Shown here: positions 1 to 5,866 of the stretch, one piece after another
Layout of the letters: every line of letters starts with the position of its first letter
How positions within the stretch are numbered: the first letter of the stretch is position 1
Assembly (NCBI GenBank): GCA_963621245.1
Contig: CAVFCW010000022.1
Location: 1 to 12,757 of the forward strand
Length of the DNA: 12,757 nt
Source: SIG603 sp963621245
GTDB lineage: Bacteria; Bacillota; Clostridia; Oscillospirales; Acutalibacteraceae
Direction: 5' to 3'
Program-made: the position numbers and the translations under genes
Notes under the pieces: model-generated
The model's input: the letters and a program-made list of their open reading frames with translations, nothing else
Databases searched by the model: none
What the model was told of the DNA's origin: nothing

Positions 1-13
1 CTTGTCTCTATCG

Positions 14-382
14 TCATTTGTTATCTCCCTCTAAACTTTCGAGTGCCAACGTCAATGGGTCTTTTGATTTTTCCGTTTTGGACAGCTCAGCAACCACATG
101 TTCGCTCTGGCCCAAGTATTGCTTGCCGAGCCATATTGCCATTGTTGGGTTTGTCTCTGCCATTTTAAATTGCGACCGCCTAAGCGAAATAAGTCCTTTT
201 CCTCTTTTTAGCTTAAAAACCTCGGAAAAATTCATATTATAGTTTTTCTTGCACCAGTTGTTTAAGGTTTTATCTGTAACATTAAAAAATGTGCAAAATT
301 CTAATTCGGTACATTGGAGTGCACAAAGTTGCTCAAACTGGTGCTTATCTATCTGTGCCGATGGTCTGCCTACCTTGGACAC
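14..382 (-). CDS. Terminase small subunit-like HTH protein
   Basis: A 122-residue protein with an N-terminal VGRPS segment followed by a helix-turn-helix (about residues 10-45: DKHQFEQLC..., then FNVTDKTLNNWCKKNY). It ends with an AETNPTMAIWLGKQYLGQ stretch of the kind found in phage terminase small subunits, where the HTH recognises packaging sites and the protein assembles with the large subunit. I chose the GTG at 380-382 because AAAGGAGG sits 6 nt upstream. The frame stays open to an ATG at 428-430, but that codon has no ribosome binding site and lies in the loop of a predicted hairpin. It is the last gene of the minus-strand run and the first of the presumed packaging/structural operon continuing beyond position 1; it follows the DUF1492 late regulator, a usual order in Firmicutes phages. 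It could instead be another small phage DNA-binding protein. Confidence 0.72.
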   Translation of the reverse strand: MSKVGRPSAQIDKHQFEQLCALQCTELEFCTFFNVTDKTLNNWCKKNYNMNFSEVFKLKRGKGLISLRRSQFKMAETNPTMAIWLGKQYLGQSEHVVAELSKTEKSKDPLTLALESLEGDNK

Positions 383-412
383 TTGTGTCCTCCTTTCGTC
401 ATTTCTGTGAAT

Positions 413-441
413 AAAGAAACGAGGCGGCATAAACCGTCTCG
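413..441 (-). terminator. Candidate hairpin/terminator before the terminase gene
   Basis: On the minus strand CGAGACGG, a 6-nt loop and CCGCCTCG form an 8-bp stem with one A-C mismatch, followed by GTTTCTTT. It lies between the late regulator and the terminase gene. It could end early transcripts or be a leader structure. The T tract is interrupted, so this is a moderate call. Confidence 0.35.
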
Positions 442-479
442 CTAATATAATGTGTTGTTAATTTTTCTTGCTCTTGTCT

Positions 480-495
480 ATGATAATAATATCAT
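480..495. promoter_or_regulatory. 16-bp palindrome, candidate late-promoter operator
   Basis: ATGATA-ATAA-TATCAT is a perfect 6-bp inverted repeat in the 139-bp gap (383-521) between the DUF1492 regulator and the terminase gene. On the minus strand it contains a TATTAT box with TTGTAT 18 bp upstream, a weak promoter match. This is where a late promoter and the binding site of the neighbouring sigma-like regulator would be expected. The promoter assignment is inference. Confidence 0.35.
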
Positions 496-521
496 AAGGG
501 GAGCGCGTCATACAATGCCAT

Positions 522-950
522 TTAGTGCCCTGTTTCGTCTGACTCAGGAATTTTCACTTCTTGCAAGGCTTGTCCGTGGAGCTTGTGAATGTAGCGAAGC
601 CCATAATTCATATCTGTGGCGATCTCTTCCCAAGACTCACCACAAATATAACGTTTCATTAAGAGGCTTTGATACTCCAAATTAGGAACAGCTTGAATCA
701 CACGGATAATTTCGCTTTTTATATCTAATAAAGTTTTCATGTCCGCCGTTATTCGTTCCTCGAGACTGATAATTTTCAGCACGCATTCTTCTAATCGTGA
801 GTTGCTTTGACTGGGAGCTTTAGGCATATCCGAATAAGTAGCGGTACACCGTGTTGCTAGGGCATTAAGCGAATCAATCATCTGCATCTTAGTAATAATA
901 TGCTTGTCTAAATTTCGGGCTTGGGATAAATATTCTTTAGTTGCCGTCAT
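522..950 (-). CDS. DUF1492-type sigma-like late transcription regulator
   Basis: A 142-residue protein. Residues 6-40 (YLSQARNLDKHIITKMQMIDSLNALATRC) match the start typical of DUF1492/ArpU-like phage proteins. The middle is helical, and residues 92-132 (EYQSLLMKRYICGESWEEIATDMNYGLRYIHKLHGQAL) form a sigma-70 region 4-like helix-turn-helix. Such proteins sit just before the terminase genes in Firmicutes phages and are thought to activate late transcription. The start ATG at 948-950 has GGAGGG 9 nt upstream and overlaps the end of the preceding gene by 14 bp, so it is translated as part of the early operon. The 139-bp gap after it, with a palindrome, is the likely target region. Family call confident; the activating role is inferred from the family and position. 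Confidence 0.82.
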   Translation of the reverse strand: MTATKEYLSQARNLDKHIITKMQMIDSLNALATRCTATYSDMPKAPSQSNSRLEECVLKIISLEERITADMKTLLDIKSEIIRVIQAVPNLEYQSLLMKRYICGESWEEIATDMNYGLRYIHKLHGQALQEVKIPESDETGH

Positions 951-1164
951 TATCTCTTCCCTCCATTAATCGTTGGTATGACACATAGCACTCAAGTGCC
1001 GCAAGCAAGCCTCCCTTCATCCCTTCAAAATAGTCAAGCATTAATGCCGATTTATTTCCGCTTTTCTCCATCTTTCTCAGCTCTGCGTCTATTTTTTGAT
1101 TGCAATCTTTCATCTGCTGGTTAACAGCGTCTTTGTATATCTCGCACAGTTGTTCAAACTTCAT
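937..1164 (-). CDS. Small hypothetical phage protein (75 aa)
   Basis: A 75-residue protein starting MKFEQLCEIYKDAV. It is charged and helical in its first half, ending with a short less polar helix (FEGMKGGLLAALECYVSYQRLM). I do not recognise a family. The frame is open further upstream, but the ATG at 1162-1164 is preferred: it has AGGAG about 10 nt upstream and overlaps the preceding gene by only 11 bp, in keeping with the rest of the operon. The next gene overlaps its end by 14 bp. Function unknown; its place just before the late regulator suggests an accessory early or middle protein. Confidence 0.62.
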   Translation of the reverse strand: MKFEQLCEIYKDAVNQQMKDCNQKIDAELRKMEKSGNKSALMLDYFEGMKGGLLAALECYVSYQRLMEGRDNDGN

Positions 1165-1591
1165 CTTTCTTAAACTCCTCGACAAATTTATCATAATCAA
1201 GCCCATAAGACTGAACATATCGCCGCAAATCTTCTCGCATATCCTCAGCCCTCTCCCACTCATCTGAGCCTTTCTTTGAGCCAAGCACGACTGTTCCGCC
1301 GTGCCTGTTAATGTATCTCAATTCGATTTCGCCTTGCTTCTCCAAGAACCTTTTAAGACGTTTCTCGCCTCTTGCCCAACCAAGTTCAGTGAGTGCCACC
1401 AAAGTAATCATATCGGATATCGAGCATTGGCATTCAAGCATTCTCTGCACATTCTGCGATACAATAGCCTTAGACTTCATCTCTAATCTTCTTGCGACCT
1501 CTTCTACAATTCTGCCGTCTATGTGCCAATCTTCAGGCTGTGCGCTCGTCTTCGGCACGGTTATCGTGCATTCATTCAATATTGCCTTCAT
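1154..1591 (-). CDS. Hypothetical phage protein (145 aa)
   Basis: Starts MKAILNECTITVPKT and contains a basic helical block (RIVEEVARRLEMKSKAIVSQNVQRML), a CQCSISD segment and an acidic C-terminus (FVEEFKKDEV). No catalytic motif or transmembrane segment is visible and I do not recognise the family. Two starts are possible: ATG at 1591 and an in-frame GTG at 1600, which adds three residues. GGTGG lies upstream of both, with better spacing for the ATG. It overlaps the 3' end of the upstream gene (stop at 1572), so translation is probably coupled. Coding is supported by the unbroken frame and operon-style overlaps at both ends. Confidence 0.6.
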   Translation of the reverse strand: MKAILNECTITVPKTSAQPEDWHIDGRIVEEVARRLEMKSKAIVSQNVQRMLECQCSISDMITLVALTELGWARGEKRLKRFLEKQGEIELRYINRHGGTVVLGSKKGSDEWERAEDMREDLRRYVQSYGLDYDKFVEEFKKDEV

Positions 1592-1775
1592 TGTCCCCAC
1601 CGATTAAATCGTCAATGTACTCTTTTATGTCTTCCAGTGCGTTGAGGTAACCGCTCCACCAAGTTTTTTCGTGTGGGTGTTTCTCTCCGCACTCGATATA
1701 TCTGTCGTTGGCAATGTCGCTGAGCCGCCAAGCCTCATTCATAATTCGTACCGTCTGTAATGATTTCTTGCTCAT
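1572..1775 (-). CDS. Small WWxGY-motif phage protein (67 aa)
   Basis: A 67-residue acidic protein. Its core, HEKTWWSGYLNALEDIKEYID (residues about 35-55), shares the pattern WWxGYxxALxDxxxxxI with the protein of the gene just upstream (1772-1939), so the two look like diverged tandem copies. GGAGG lies 7 nt before the ATG at 1775, and that ATG overlaps the stop of the upstream gene as ATGA. No known domain recognised. The two products may interact or form a heteromer, but that is inference. Confidence 0.65.
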   Translation of the reverse strand: MSKKSLQTVRIMNEAWRLSDIANDRYIECGEKHPHEKTWWSGYLNALEDIKEYIDDLIGGDNEGNIE

Positions 1776-1939
1776 TTTTCGTCCTCCGTCTCAATCCACA
1801 TTTGCAAGTCATTCAATGCTTGCCAATATCCGTCCCACCAGTGCCACCTGTCAGATTCTTTGCCTGTGTATTCTTCAGCCATAATCACGGCTTGCTTTCT
1901 CCTTTTCAGGATTTCCTCGATAATCTTATCTGCGTTCAT
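1772..1939 (-). CDS. Small WWxGY-motif phage protein (55 aa)
   Basis: A 55-codon gene reading MNADKIIEEILKRRKQAV... with an RWHWWDGYWQALNDLQMWIE core and an acidic tail (TEDEK). The ATG at 1937-1939 has AAAGGAAA about 10 nt upstream, and the stop overlaps the next start as ATGA. The WWxGYxxALxD pattern repeats in the next protein, which supports both as real genes despite their size. It sits between the cysteine-rich gene and its paralogue with no other frame explaining the stretch. Function unknown. Confidence 0.6.
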   Translation of the reverse strand: MNADKIIEEILKRRKQAVIMAEEYTGKESDRWHWWDGYWQALNDLQMWIETEDEK

Positions 1940-1956
1940 TGTTTGATTTCCTTTCG

Positions 1957-2157
1957 CTATCGATAGTATTTCTTTTTGTACGTTCTCACGCTTTTCTTGA
2001 CATCGTAGTCAAAATCCGACTGCTGTTTGCTCGTTTTCTTCCGCTCATATTCTGCTTGTTTCTCTAGCCAGTAAGCTTGATACAGCGGACATATTCCATG
2101 ACAATCGGCACTTCTTGTTTTGCAGTCCTTGACGCAAGGTGCTTTACATTCCTTCAT
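1957..2157 (-). CDS. Small cysteine-rich phage protein (66 aa)
   Basis: A 66-residue protein. Its N-terminal half has six cysteines and a histidine in a regular order, C4, C8, C12, C19, H20 and C23 among them (MKECKAPCVKDCKTRSADCHGICPLY), followed by a lysine/tyrosine-rich tail (KKSVRTYKKKYYR). Small proteins with this CxxxCxxxCxxRxxxCHxxC pattern are common in clostridial phages; the cysteines probably bind zinc. The basic tail would suit nucleic acid binding, but no function can be assigned. GGAAGGA lies upstream of the ATG at 2157, and the start overlaps the preceding gene by 14 bp. Confidence 0.68.
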   Translation of the reverse strand: MKECKAPCVKDCKTRSADCHGICPLYQAYWLEKQAEYERKKTSKQQSDFDYDVKKSVRTYKKKYYR

Positions 2158-2566
2158 GGCCGCCTATTCCTTCCGCTCTGAGGTCATATCTCAGCTCGAT
2201 AATATAATCGCCCTCGCCGTAGTGAGGGAAAAAGCAGTTGCTTGTGATGTTCGATTTTGACAGCTTTTCGAGCTTCTCACCGAGCTTAAAGCGGTTCTGC
2301 GGCTTGACTTCAATCGTTGTCGCCGTGCTTCTGAGTTTGTTTTTGTTAAGCTTGCAATTCTCGCTGTATCCTCGGACGAACATTCTGTCCGCCCCGAATG
2401 TAACATCGAACCAGTTGTACGGCTTATATTTCTCGCCGTCTTTGAGGTTCTTCCTCGCTCTTCGCTCCCACCACGATTTTAATGTCGTCTGCATTTCGGG
2501 CATAATCGTTATTGTGTACAGCCCTGTGCGGTCTCTGCTAATTTCAATCCATCTTGGATAATTCAT
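2144..2566 (-). CDS. Hypothetical phage protein (140 aa)
   Basis: A 140-residue basic protein starting MNYPRWIEISRDRTGLYTITI. It has a mix of strand-like segments (YTITIMPEM, NWFDVTFGADRMFVRGY, TTIEVKPQ) and a lysine-rich centre (LGEKLEKLSKS), and ends with GEGDYIIELRYDLRAEGIGGHEGM. I do not recognise a family and see no catalytic motif. GGAGGAG lies about 11 nt upstream of the ATG at 2566. The start lies inside the RusA gene's 3' end (23-bp overlap), so it is an operon member. Its position next to RusA hints at DNA metabolism, without direct evidence. Confidence 0.65.
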   Translation of the reverse strand: MNYPRWIEISRDRTGLYTITIMPEMQTTLKSWWERRARKNLKDGEKYKPYNWFDVTFGADRMFVRGYSENCKLNKNKLRSTATTIEVKPQNRFKLGEKLEKLSKSNITSNCFFPHYGEGDYIIELRYDLRAEGIGGHEGM

Positions 2567-3011
2567 TGCTTTCTTCTCCTCCCGGCTTAAAAATGTGAAC
2601 TACCACTCTCGGATCTAAGTCTGTATAACGCTTCACAACGCATAATTCTTGCATTCTGCTGTCATCGTAATAGGCAACCTCATTGAGTGCGTCCGCCACT
2701 ATCTTTGCGATATTGTCGCAATCAGGCTTCTTGGGAAATATCGTCGGTTTAAGTGCCAGCATTTGCTCCCTCGCCTTTTTGCTCGCCGATTTCGGCACGG
2801 GAAAATAGCAAACCATGTGCAGACTGAAATATTCTTCTCTACTGCACCAAAAAGATCCGCCGCCCGACCGATTGAATGCTTGTCTTACTTTCGCTTCGTA
2901 AGCCGCCGTTCTGCTCGGCGTGTATGTTCTCACGGCGTTTCCTTGCCGTGAGAACTTCGGTCTCTGCTTGCCCATCGGCTCGCCGTAAACCGTGAAAATT
3001 ATCTCATTCAT
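2544..3011 (-). CDS. rusA: RusA-family Holliday junction resolvase
   Basis: A 155-residue protein matching the RusA crossover-junction endodeoxyribonuclease family, homodimers that cut four-way DNA junctions using Mg2+ held by aspartates. Visible hallmarks: an N-terminal strand and basic loop (VYGEPMGKQRPKF, residues 8-20); the metal-binding KPDCDNIAKIVADALN stretch (D97, D99, K103, D107); and the following YYDD (D116/D117), corresponding to the family's third aspartate. The C-terminal tail is longer than in E. coli RusA. GAGGAG lies 8 nt before the ATG, which overlaps the upstream gene's stop. With the SSB-like protein and P-loop ATPase it forms the phage recombination/replication set and would resolve branched DNA before packaging. 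Clear family match. Confidence 0.9.
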   Translation of the reverse strand: MNEIIFTVYGEPMGKQRPKFSRQGNAVRTYTPSRTAAYEAKVRQAFNRSGGGSFWCSREEYFSLHMVCYFPVPKSASKKAREQMLALKPTIFPKKPDCDNIAKIVADALNEVAYYDDSRMQELCVVKRYTDLDPRVVVHIFKPGGEESNELSKMD

Positions 3012-3219
3012 TTTTGTACTCCTCTATTCTTTCAACTCTTTCAACGTCTGCGTAAACCTCGCTGTTGGCATTCACGTCGTGAAGTATTGCCACATTGAGC
3101 ACCTCGCCGTGAAGGAAGTCCATCCGATACGCAAACGGGATATAAGCCGTTCCGTCAAGAAACACAAGGTCTGTCGGCTCATAATCTCTTGCCCACCAAG
3201 ATTGGCTCTTGACCGACAA
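3004..3219 (-). CDS. Small hypothetical phage protein (71 aa)
   Basis: A 71-residue acidic protein (SWWARDYEPTDLVFLDGTAYIPFAYRMDFLHGEVLNVAILHDVNANSEVYADVERVERIEEY) squeezed between primase-helicase and RusA. Family not recognised. The annotated start is a TTG at 3217-3219 with no obvious ribosome binding site. The frame is open back to the stop of the primase gene, so initiation at another non-ATG codon or by coupling to the upstream stop is possible. The 3' end overlaps RusA by 8 bp. The frame, length and position fit a real gene; the start is uncertain. Confidence 0.55.
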   Translation of the reverse strand: MSVKSQSWWARDYEPTDLVFLDGTAYIPFAYRMDFLHGEVLNVAILHDVNANSEVYADVERVERIEEYKNE

Positions 3220-3248
3220 GAGTTTGCATTTTTTTAGATATTCGTCTC

Positions 3249-5045
3249 TCAGAATGGCAAGTCACCTTCTTCCGCAAGTTCCATTTTGTTCAGCCAGCCA
3301 TAGGAAAAATCTCTGCCACGGCTCGGCTCGAATATTCTCTTCGAGGGCCTGTCGTACTGCACGGTGATCGGCTCTTTCGTGCGGATAACTCCGCTCATTC
3401 TGTTCTTAGTGATGTATATTCTGCCCGAGTCGGGATTGTTCTCGTCTCCTCGGCTGTAAGTCATAACAACGTCAACTGCGTTCGTGATATCTGCGCTTCC
3501 GCTTATCTCATCGTTGCTCGTAACCTGTCTTGTACCACCTTGCGTCTTTCGTGGGTGTGCCACAAGCACCGCCACGATGTCGTACTTAACCGCCAGCTGT
3601 TTCAGCTTCTTCACGAATTTCGACTGTGCAAAATACTGCTCATCGCTTTTGCCCACGTCAATAGCTGTCATCAGATTGTCGAGCAACACGAACTTCACTC
3701 CGTACCTCCTGATTGTCTGCTCGATTACCGTCAAGAGCTTTGTTTCGTTCTCGTCAATCATTGCGGAATAGTTGTCGTAGATGAACGCTTTGTCGCTGTA
3801 CCACTCGTTTATTTGCCGCTTGTATTCTTGCGGTATCGAGTAAGTCGGAGCTCCGTATTCGTTCTCGTTCACATCGATGAACCGCCGTCCCGCTATCTGC
3901 GAGTCGAGCCAATTTTTGAAGTGGTAGTCGGGAAGCTCGCCCGAATAGAACAGACACTTGACGTCTTGCCGTAATGCTTCCGCTCCGAGCTGTGAAGCAA
4001 GAATTGATTTGCCTTCGCCTCGCTTACCGCTGAGCAGAATAACCTGTCCGTAGAACATACCGCCGATTATTCGATCGAGCGAATCAATGCCCGTCTTGAT
4101 TTTTGGGAGCGTGTTTAGGTCGATATCCCGAACCTCAGCTAAACTCTTGACGTTGGTGACGGGAAGCGTCTTGGCGTTATCGACTGCCGTTCTGAGTGCC
4201 TCTGCACCGTACTTCCGAAGAATATCGTTTGCGTCCTTCTCGCCGAGGTAATCGGCAAGCTGTACCACCTTGATCGGCTTATCCGTCCGCTTTGCAATCT
4301 CATCCACAAGCGTTATCTTGCCGCCCTCGCAGTCGCCCATAATCACGATCTCTTTGAACCGCTCAAGGAACGAATAGCAGTGATCAACCCATGTCATACC
4401 ACGTGCACCTGTCGGAACGGATACAGCGTTTTTAATTTTCGCCGTGGCAAGCGACAAGCTGTCGAGTTGTCCTTCGGTAATCACAAGTCTCTCGTGGTCT
4501 TGCTTGTCGCATTGAAGCATTCCGAACAGTATCGGCTTGGTCTGCGACTCTGCCCACTCTTTGCTTTTATCGATTCCCTTGCGGAAGTTTGCATTGCGGT
4601 ACTTGATGAATTGGAGCGTCCCTTGCTCATCGTAGAACGGAAACACAACCACGTTCGGATTATCTTTCAGGCTTGTGATTTTGTATTTTTCGCCGACCTC
4701 TCGGCTTATTCCTCGGCTCTCGAGGTAATCAAGTGCGGGCTTTCTTACCTCGACGGGCCTTTGCGGGAGTTTGCGATATTCTCGCTTTTGGGTGTTTCCG
4801 TAGTCAAGCGGATAATCAAACTCTCTTGCCAGCTGAACGAATGCTCCTTTCCAACTGCAACTCGACCGCAGACAATTCGATGTGCCGTTAAGGCTATTAA
4901 TCGAGAACGTCCATTTGTCGTGCGAGTTTCCACCGTCGCAAATCGGGCAAGTCTCAAATTGTATCTCGTTTCCGTGCTGTCTCGTTTTGCCGCCGATTTT
5001 GTAAATCAATCCCCAGAGGTCTTCGGCTTTGAATTCGTAGCTCAT
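3249..5045 (-). CDS. Bifunctional phage primase-helicase (TOPRIM + RecA-like)
   Basis: A 598-residue replicative primase-helicase of the T7 gp4 layout. Residues 33-63 form a zinc-binding module (C33-PI-C36 ... C58-LRSS-C63). A TOPRIM domain follows (LVITEGQLDSLSLA with E191; IVIMGDCEGG with D238/E240). The C-terminal DnaB/RecA-like motor has Walker A GKRGEGKS (340-347), Walker B FVLLDN (D456) and a VAHPRK switch segment (H497). It would unwind DNA ahead of the fork and lay primers. Start: GGTGA 6 nt before the ATG, which overlaps the stop of the replisome organizer as ATGA. The last residues, EEGDLPF, resemble the acidic tip of bacterial SSB, unusual for a helicase. Whether primase activity is intact cannot be judged here, but both sets of motifs are present. 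Confidence 0.92.
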   Translation of the reverse strand: MSYEFKAEDLWGLIYKIGGKTRQHGNEIQFETCPICDGGNSHDKWTFSINSLNGTSNCLRSSCSWKGAFVQLAREFDYPLDYGNTQKREYRKLPQRPVEVRKPALDYLESRGISREVGEKYKITSLKDNPNVVVFPFYDEQGTLQFIKYRNANFRKGIDKSKEWAESQTKPILFGMLQCDKQDHERLVITEGQLDSLSLATAKIKNAVSVPTGARGMTWVDHCYSFLERFKEIVIMGDCEGGKITLVDEIAKRTDKPIKVVQLADYLGEKDANDILRKYGAEALRTAVDNAKTLPVTNVKSLAEVRDIDLNTLPKIKTGIDSLDRIIGGMFYGQVILLSGKRGEGKSILASQLGAEALRQDVKCLFYSGELPDYHFKNWLDSQIAGRRFIDVNENEYGAPTYSIPQEYKRQINEWYSDKAFIYDNYSAMIDENETKLLTVIEQTIRRYGVKFVLLDNLMTAIDVGKSDEQYFAQSKFVKKLKQLAVKYDIVAVLVAHPRKTQGGTRQVTSNDEISGSADITNAVDVVMTYSRGDENNPDSGRIYITKNRMSGVIRTKEPITVQYDRPSKRIFEPSRGRDFSYGWLNKMELAEEGDLPF

Positions 5046-5773
5046 CTCTTCACCCCCGTGATTTCTTCGTCAATCCACTTCGGATCGGCACCGTGCTTTT
5101 CAAGGCACTCTTTTGCAAGCTCCTCGCAAACGTCGGGATACAGCCCATAGCTTTGAGCGTGTTTTTTCAATTCGTCCTTCTTTTCCCGTTTGCGAACGAA
5201 AAGCCGTGCTCTCTGATCCTGTGCCGTAAGTTCAAAAAAGTCATCTCCGAGGTCGAGCCACGAGGGAACGTCCAAAGCCTCCTTCGGAAGACCTCCGCCG
5301 TCCGCTTTTTCTCTTTTTTTATTTTCTCTTTTTTTATTCTTTATTTCTTTATATTCTTGTGTGTGTGCATTTGTTATGCATTTGTTGTGCATTTGATATG
5401 CATTTTGGTGTGCGTTTTGCTGTGCGCCCTCGGTAAAATTAGCCGAATATTTTGCGTAGTTCTCAATAAAAATCGTTGTGCATTTTGGTGTGCATTTTAC
5501 TGTGCACATTTTTGCTTTTTCAAGCTCTGTAAGAAAGGTGGTAATTTTGCGGTTTCCCCACCCCCATCGCTCCGCTAAATAGAGCTTAGAAGTCCTCACT
5601 TCTCCGCATTTTGTGGAGATAACCTTCCCTTTGAAAAAGCCCTCTCCGTCCTTGTTGTCCGCCATAAGGAGCAGGTCGATAAAGGCTTGCCCCCTTGCGA
5701 ACGGCTTGTCTTCCCATATCGGATTGTCGGTAATTTTGCGGTGGAGTTTGATCCACCCTATCGTGTTGTTCAT
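5042..5773 (-). CDS. Phage replisome organizer, N-terminal winged helix
   Basis: A 243-residue replication initiator. Residues 1-110 (GWIKLHRKITDNPIWEDKPFARGQAFIDLLLMADNKDG... TSKLYLAERWGWGNRKITTFLTELEKAKM... IFIENYAKY) match the winged-helix N-domain of Firmicutes phage replisome organizers. A low-complexity linker follows (about 115-160, N/Q/H-rich then K/E/R-rich), then a C-terminal region ending in helices (AQSYGLYPDVCEELAKECL). The N-domain would bind the origin and the C-domain recruit the helicase, whose gene follows with an ATGA overlap. GGGAGG lies upstream of the ATG. The linker DNA carries the iteron-like repeats and AT tract listed separately, so the gene probably contains the phage origin. 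Confidence 0.88.
   Translation of the reverse strand: MNNTIGWIKLHRKITDNPIWEDKPFARGQAFIDLLLMADNKDGEGFFKGKVISTKCGEVRTSKLYLAERWGWGNRKITTFLTELEKAKMCTVKCTPKCTTIFIENYAKYSANFTEGAQQNAHQNAYQMHNKCITNAHTQEYKEIKNKKRENKKREKADGGGLPKEALDVPSWLDLGDDFFELTAQDQRARLFVRKREKKDELKKHAQSYGLYPDVCEELAKECLEKHGADPKWIDEEITGVKR
5305..5359. other. AT-rich pyrimidine tract, candidate DNA-unwinding element
   Basis: About 55 bp that is almost all T and C on the plus strand (purine-only on the coding strand), directly beside the iteron array. It contains a 15-bp-period direct repeat: TTTTCTCTTTTTTTATT at 5307-5323 and again at 5322-5338. The period is a multiple of three, so the repeat could also reflect protein sequence (KKRENKKREK). 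An AT-rich, strand-biased tract beside iterons is the layout of lambda ori; its role here is inferred. Confidence 0.5.
5366..5509. repeat. Phased iteron array, candidate phage replication origin
   Basis: TGCATTTG-like units start at 5366, 5377, 5388, 5399 (TGCATTTT), 5411 (TGCGTTTT) and 5423 (TGCGCCC), spaced 11, 11, 11, 12 and 12 bp. A second group starts at 5479, 5491 and 5503 (TGCATTTT, TGCATTTT, TGCACATT), spaced 12 bp. The GGTGTGC and CTGTGC linkers recur in both groups. Because 11 is not a multiple of 3, successive units are read in different frames, so the conservation is at DNA level. Phasing near one helical turn fits an initiator stacking on one face of the helix. Confidence 0.6.
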
Positions 5774-5805
5774 TGGCTTTATTCCTCCCTTACACCCATA
5801 CCCCG

Positions 5806-5853
5806 TTTGAGCCTGTTATTTCCCTCTAAAGGGAAACAGACTCAAATTTTTTT
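5806..5853 (+). terminator. Strong hairpin with T tract, facing against the operon
   Basis: Arms TTTGAG-CTG-TTTCCCT (5806-5825, with one mismatch and a small bulge) and AGGGAAA-CAG-CTCAAA (5830-5846) enclose a 4-nt CTAA loop, followed by seven T (5847-5853) on the plus strand. It is a good intrinsic terminator for plus-strand RNA, yet it lies in the 93-bp gap between two minus-strand replication genes. On the minus strand the hairpin still forms but has no T tract after it. It may stop antisense transcription or act as an RNA structure before the initiator gene. Confidence 0.55.
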
Positions 5854-5866
5854 CGGGCAGAGTTAA

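Noticed and set aside
428..430. ATG at 430 as terminase gene start
   Set aside because: No ribosome binding site and located in a hairpin loop; the GTG at 382 has AAAGGAGG at the right distance.
4380..5150. Long plus-strand reading frame (256 codons) opposite the primase-helicase
   Set aside because: It lies wholly on the reverse of well-supported primase-helicase and organizer genes, has no ribosome binding site or domain, and its length follows from the codon use of the real genes.
5366..5509. CRISPR-like array
   Set aside because: Repeats are only 7-8 bp with 3-4 bp between them; there are no spacers of CRISPR length and no cas genes. The pattern fits iterons.
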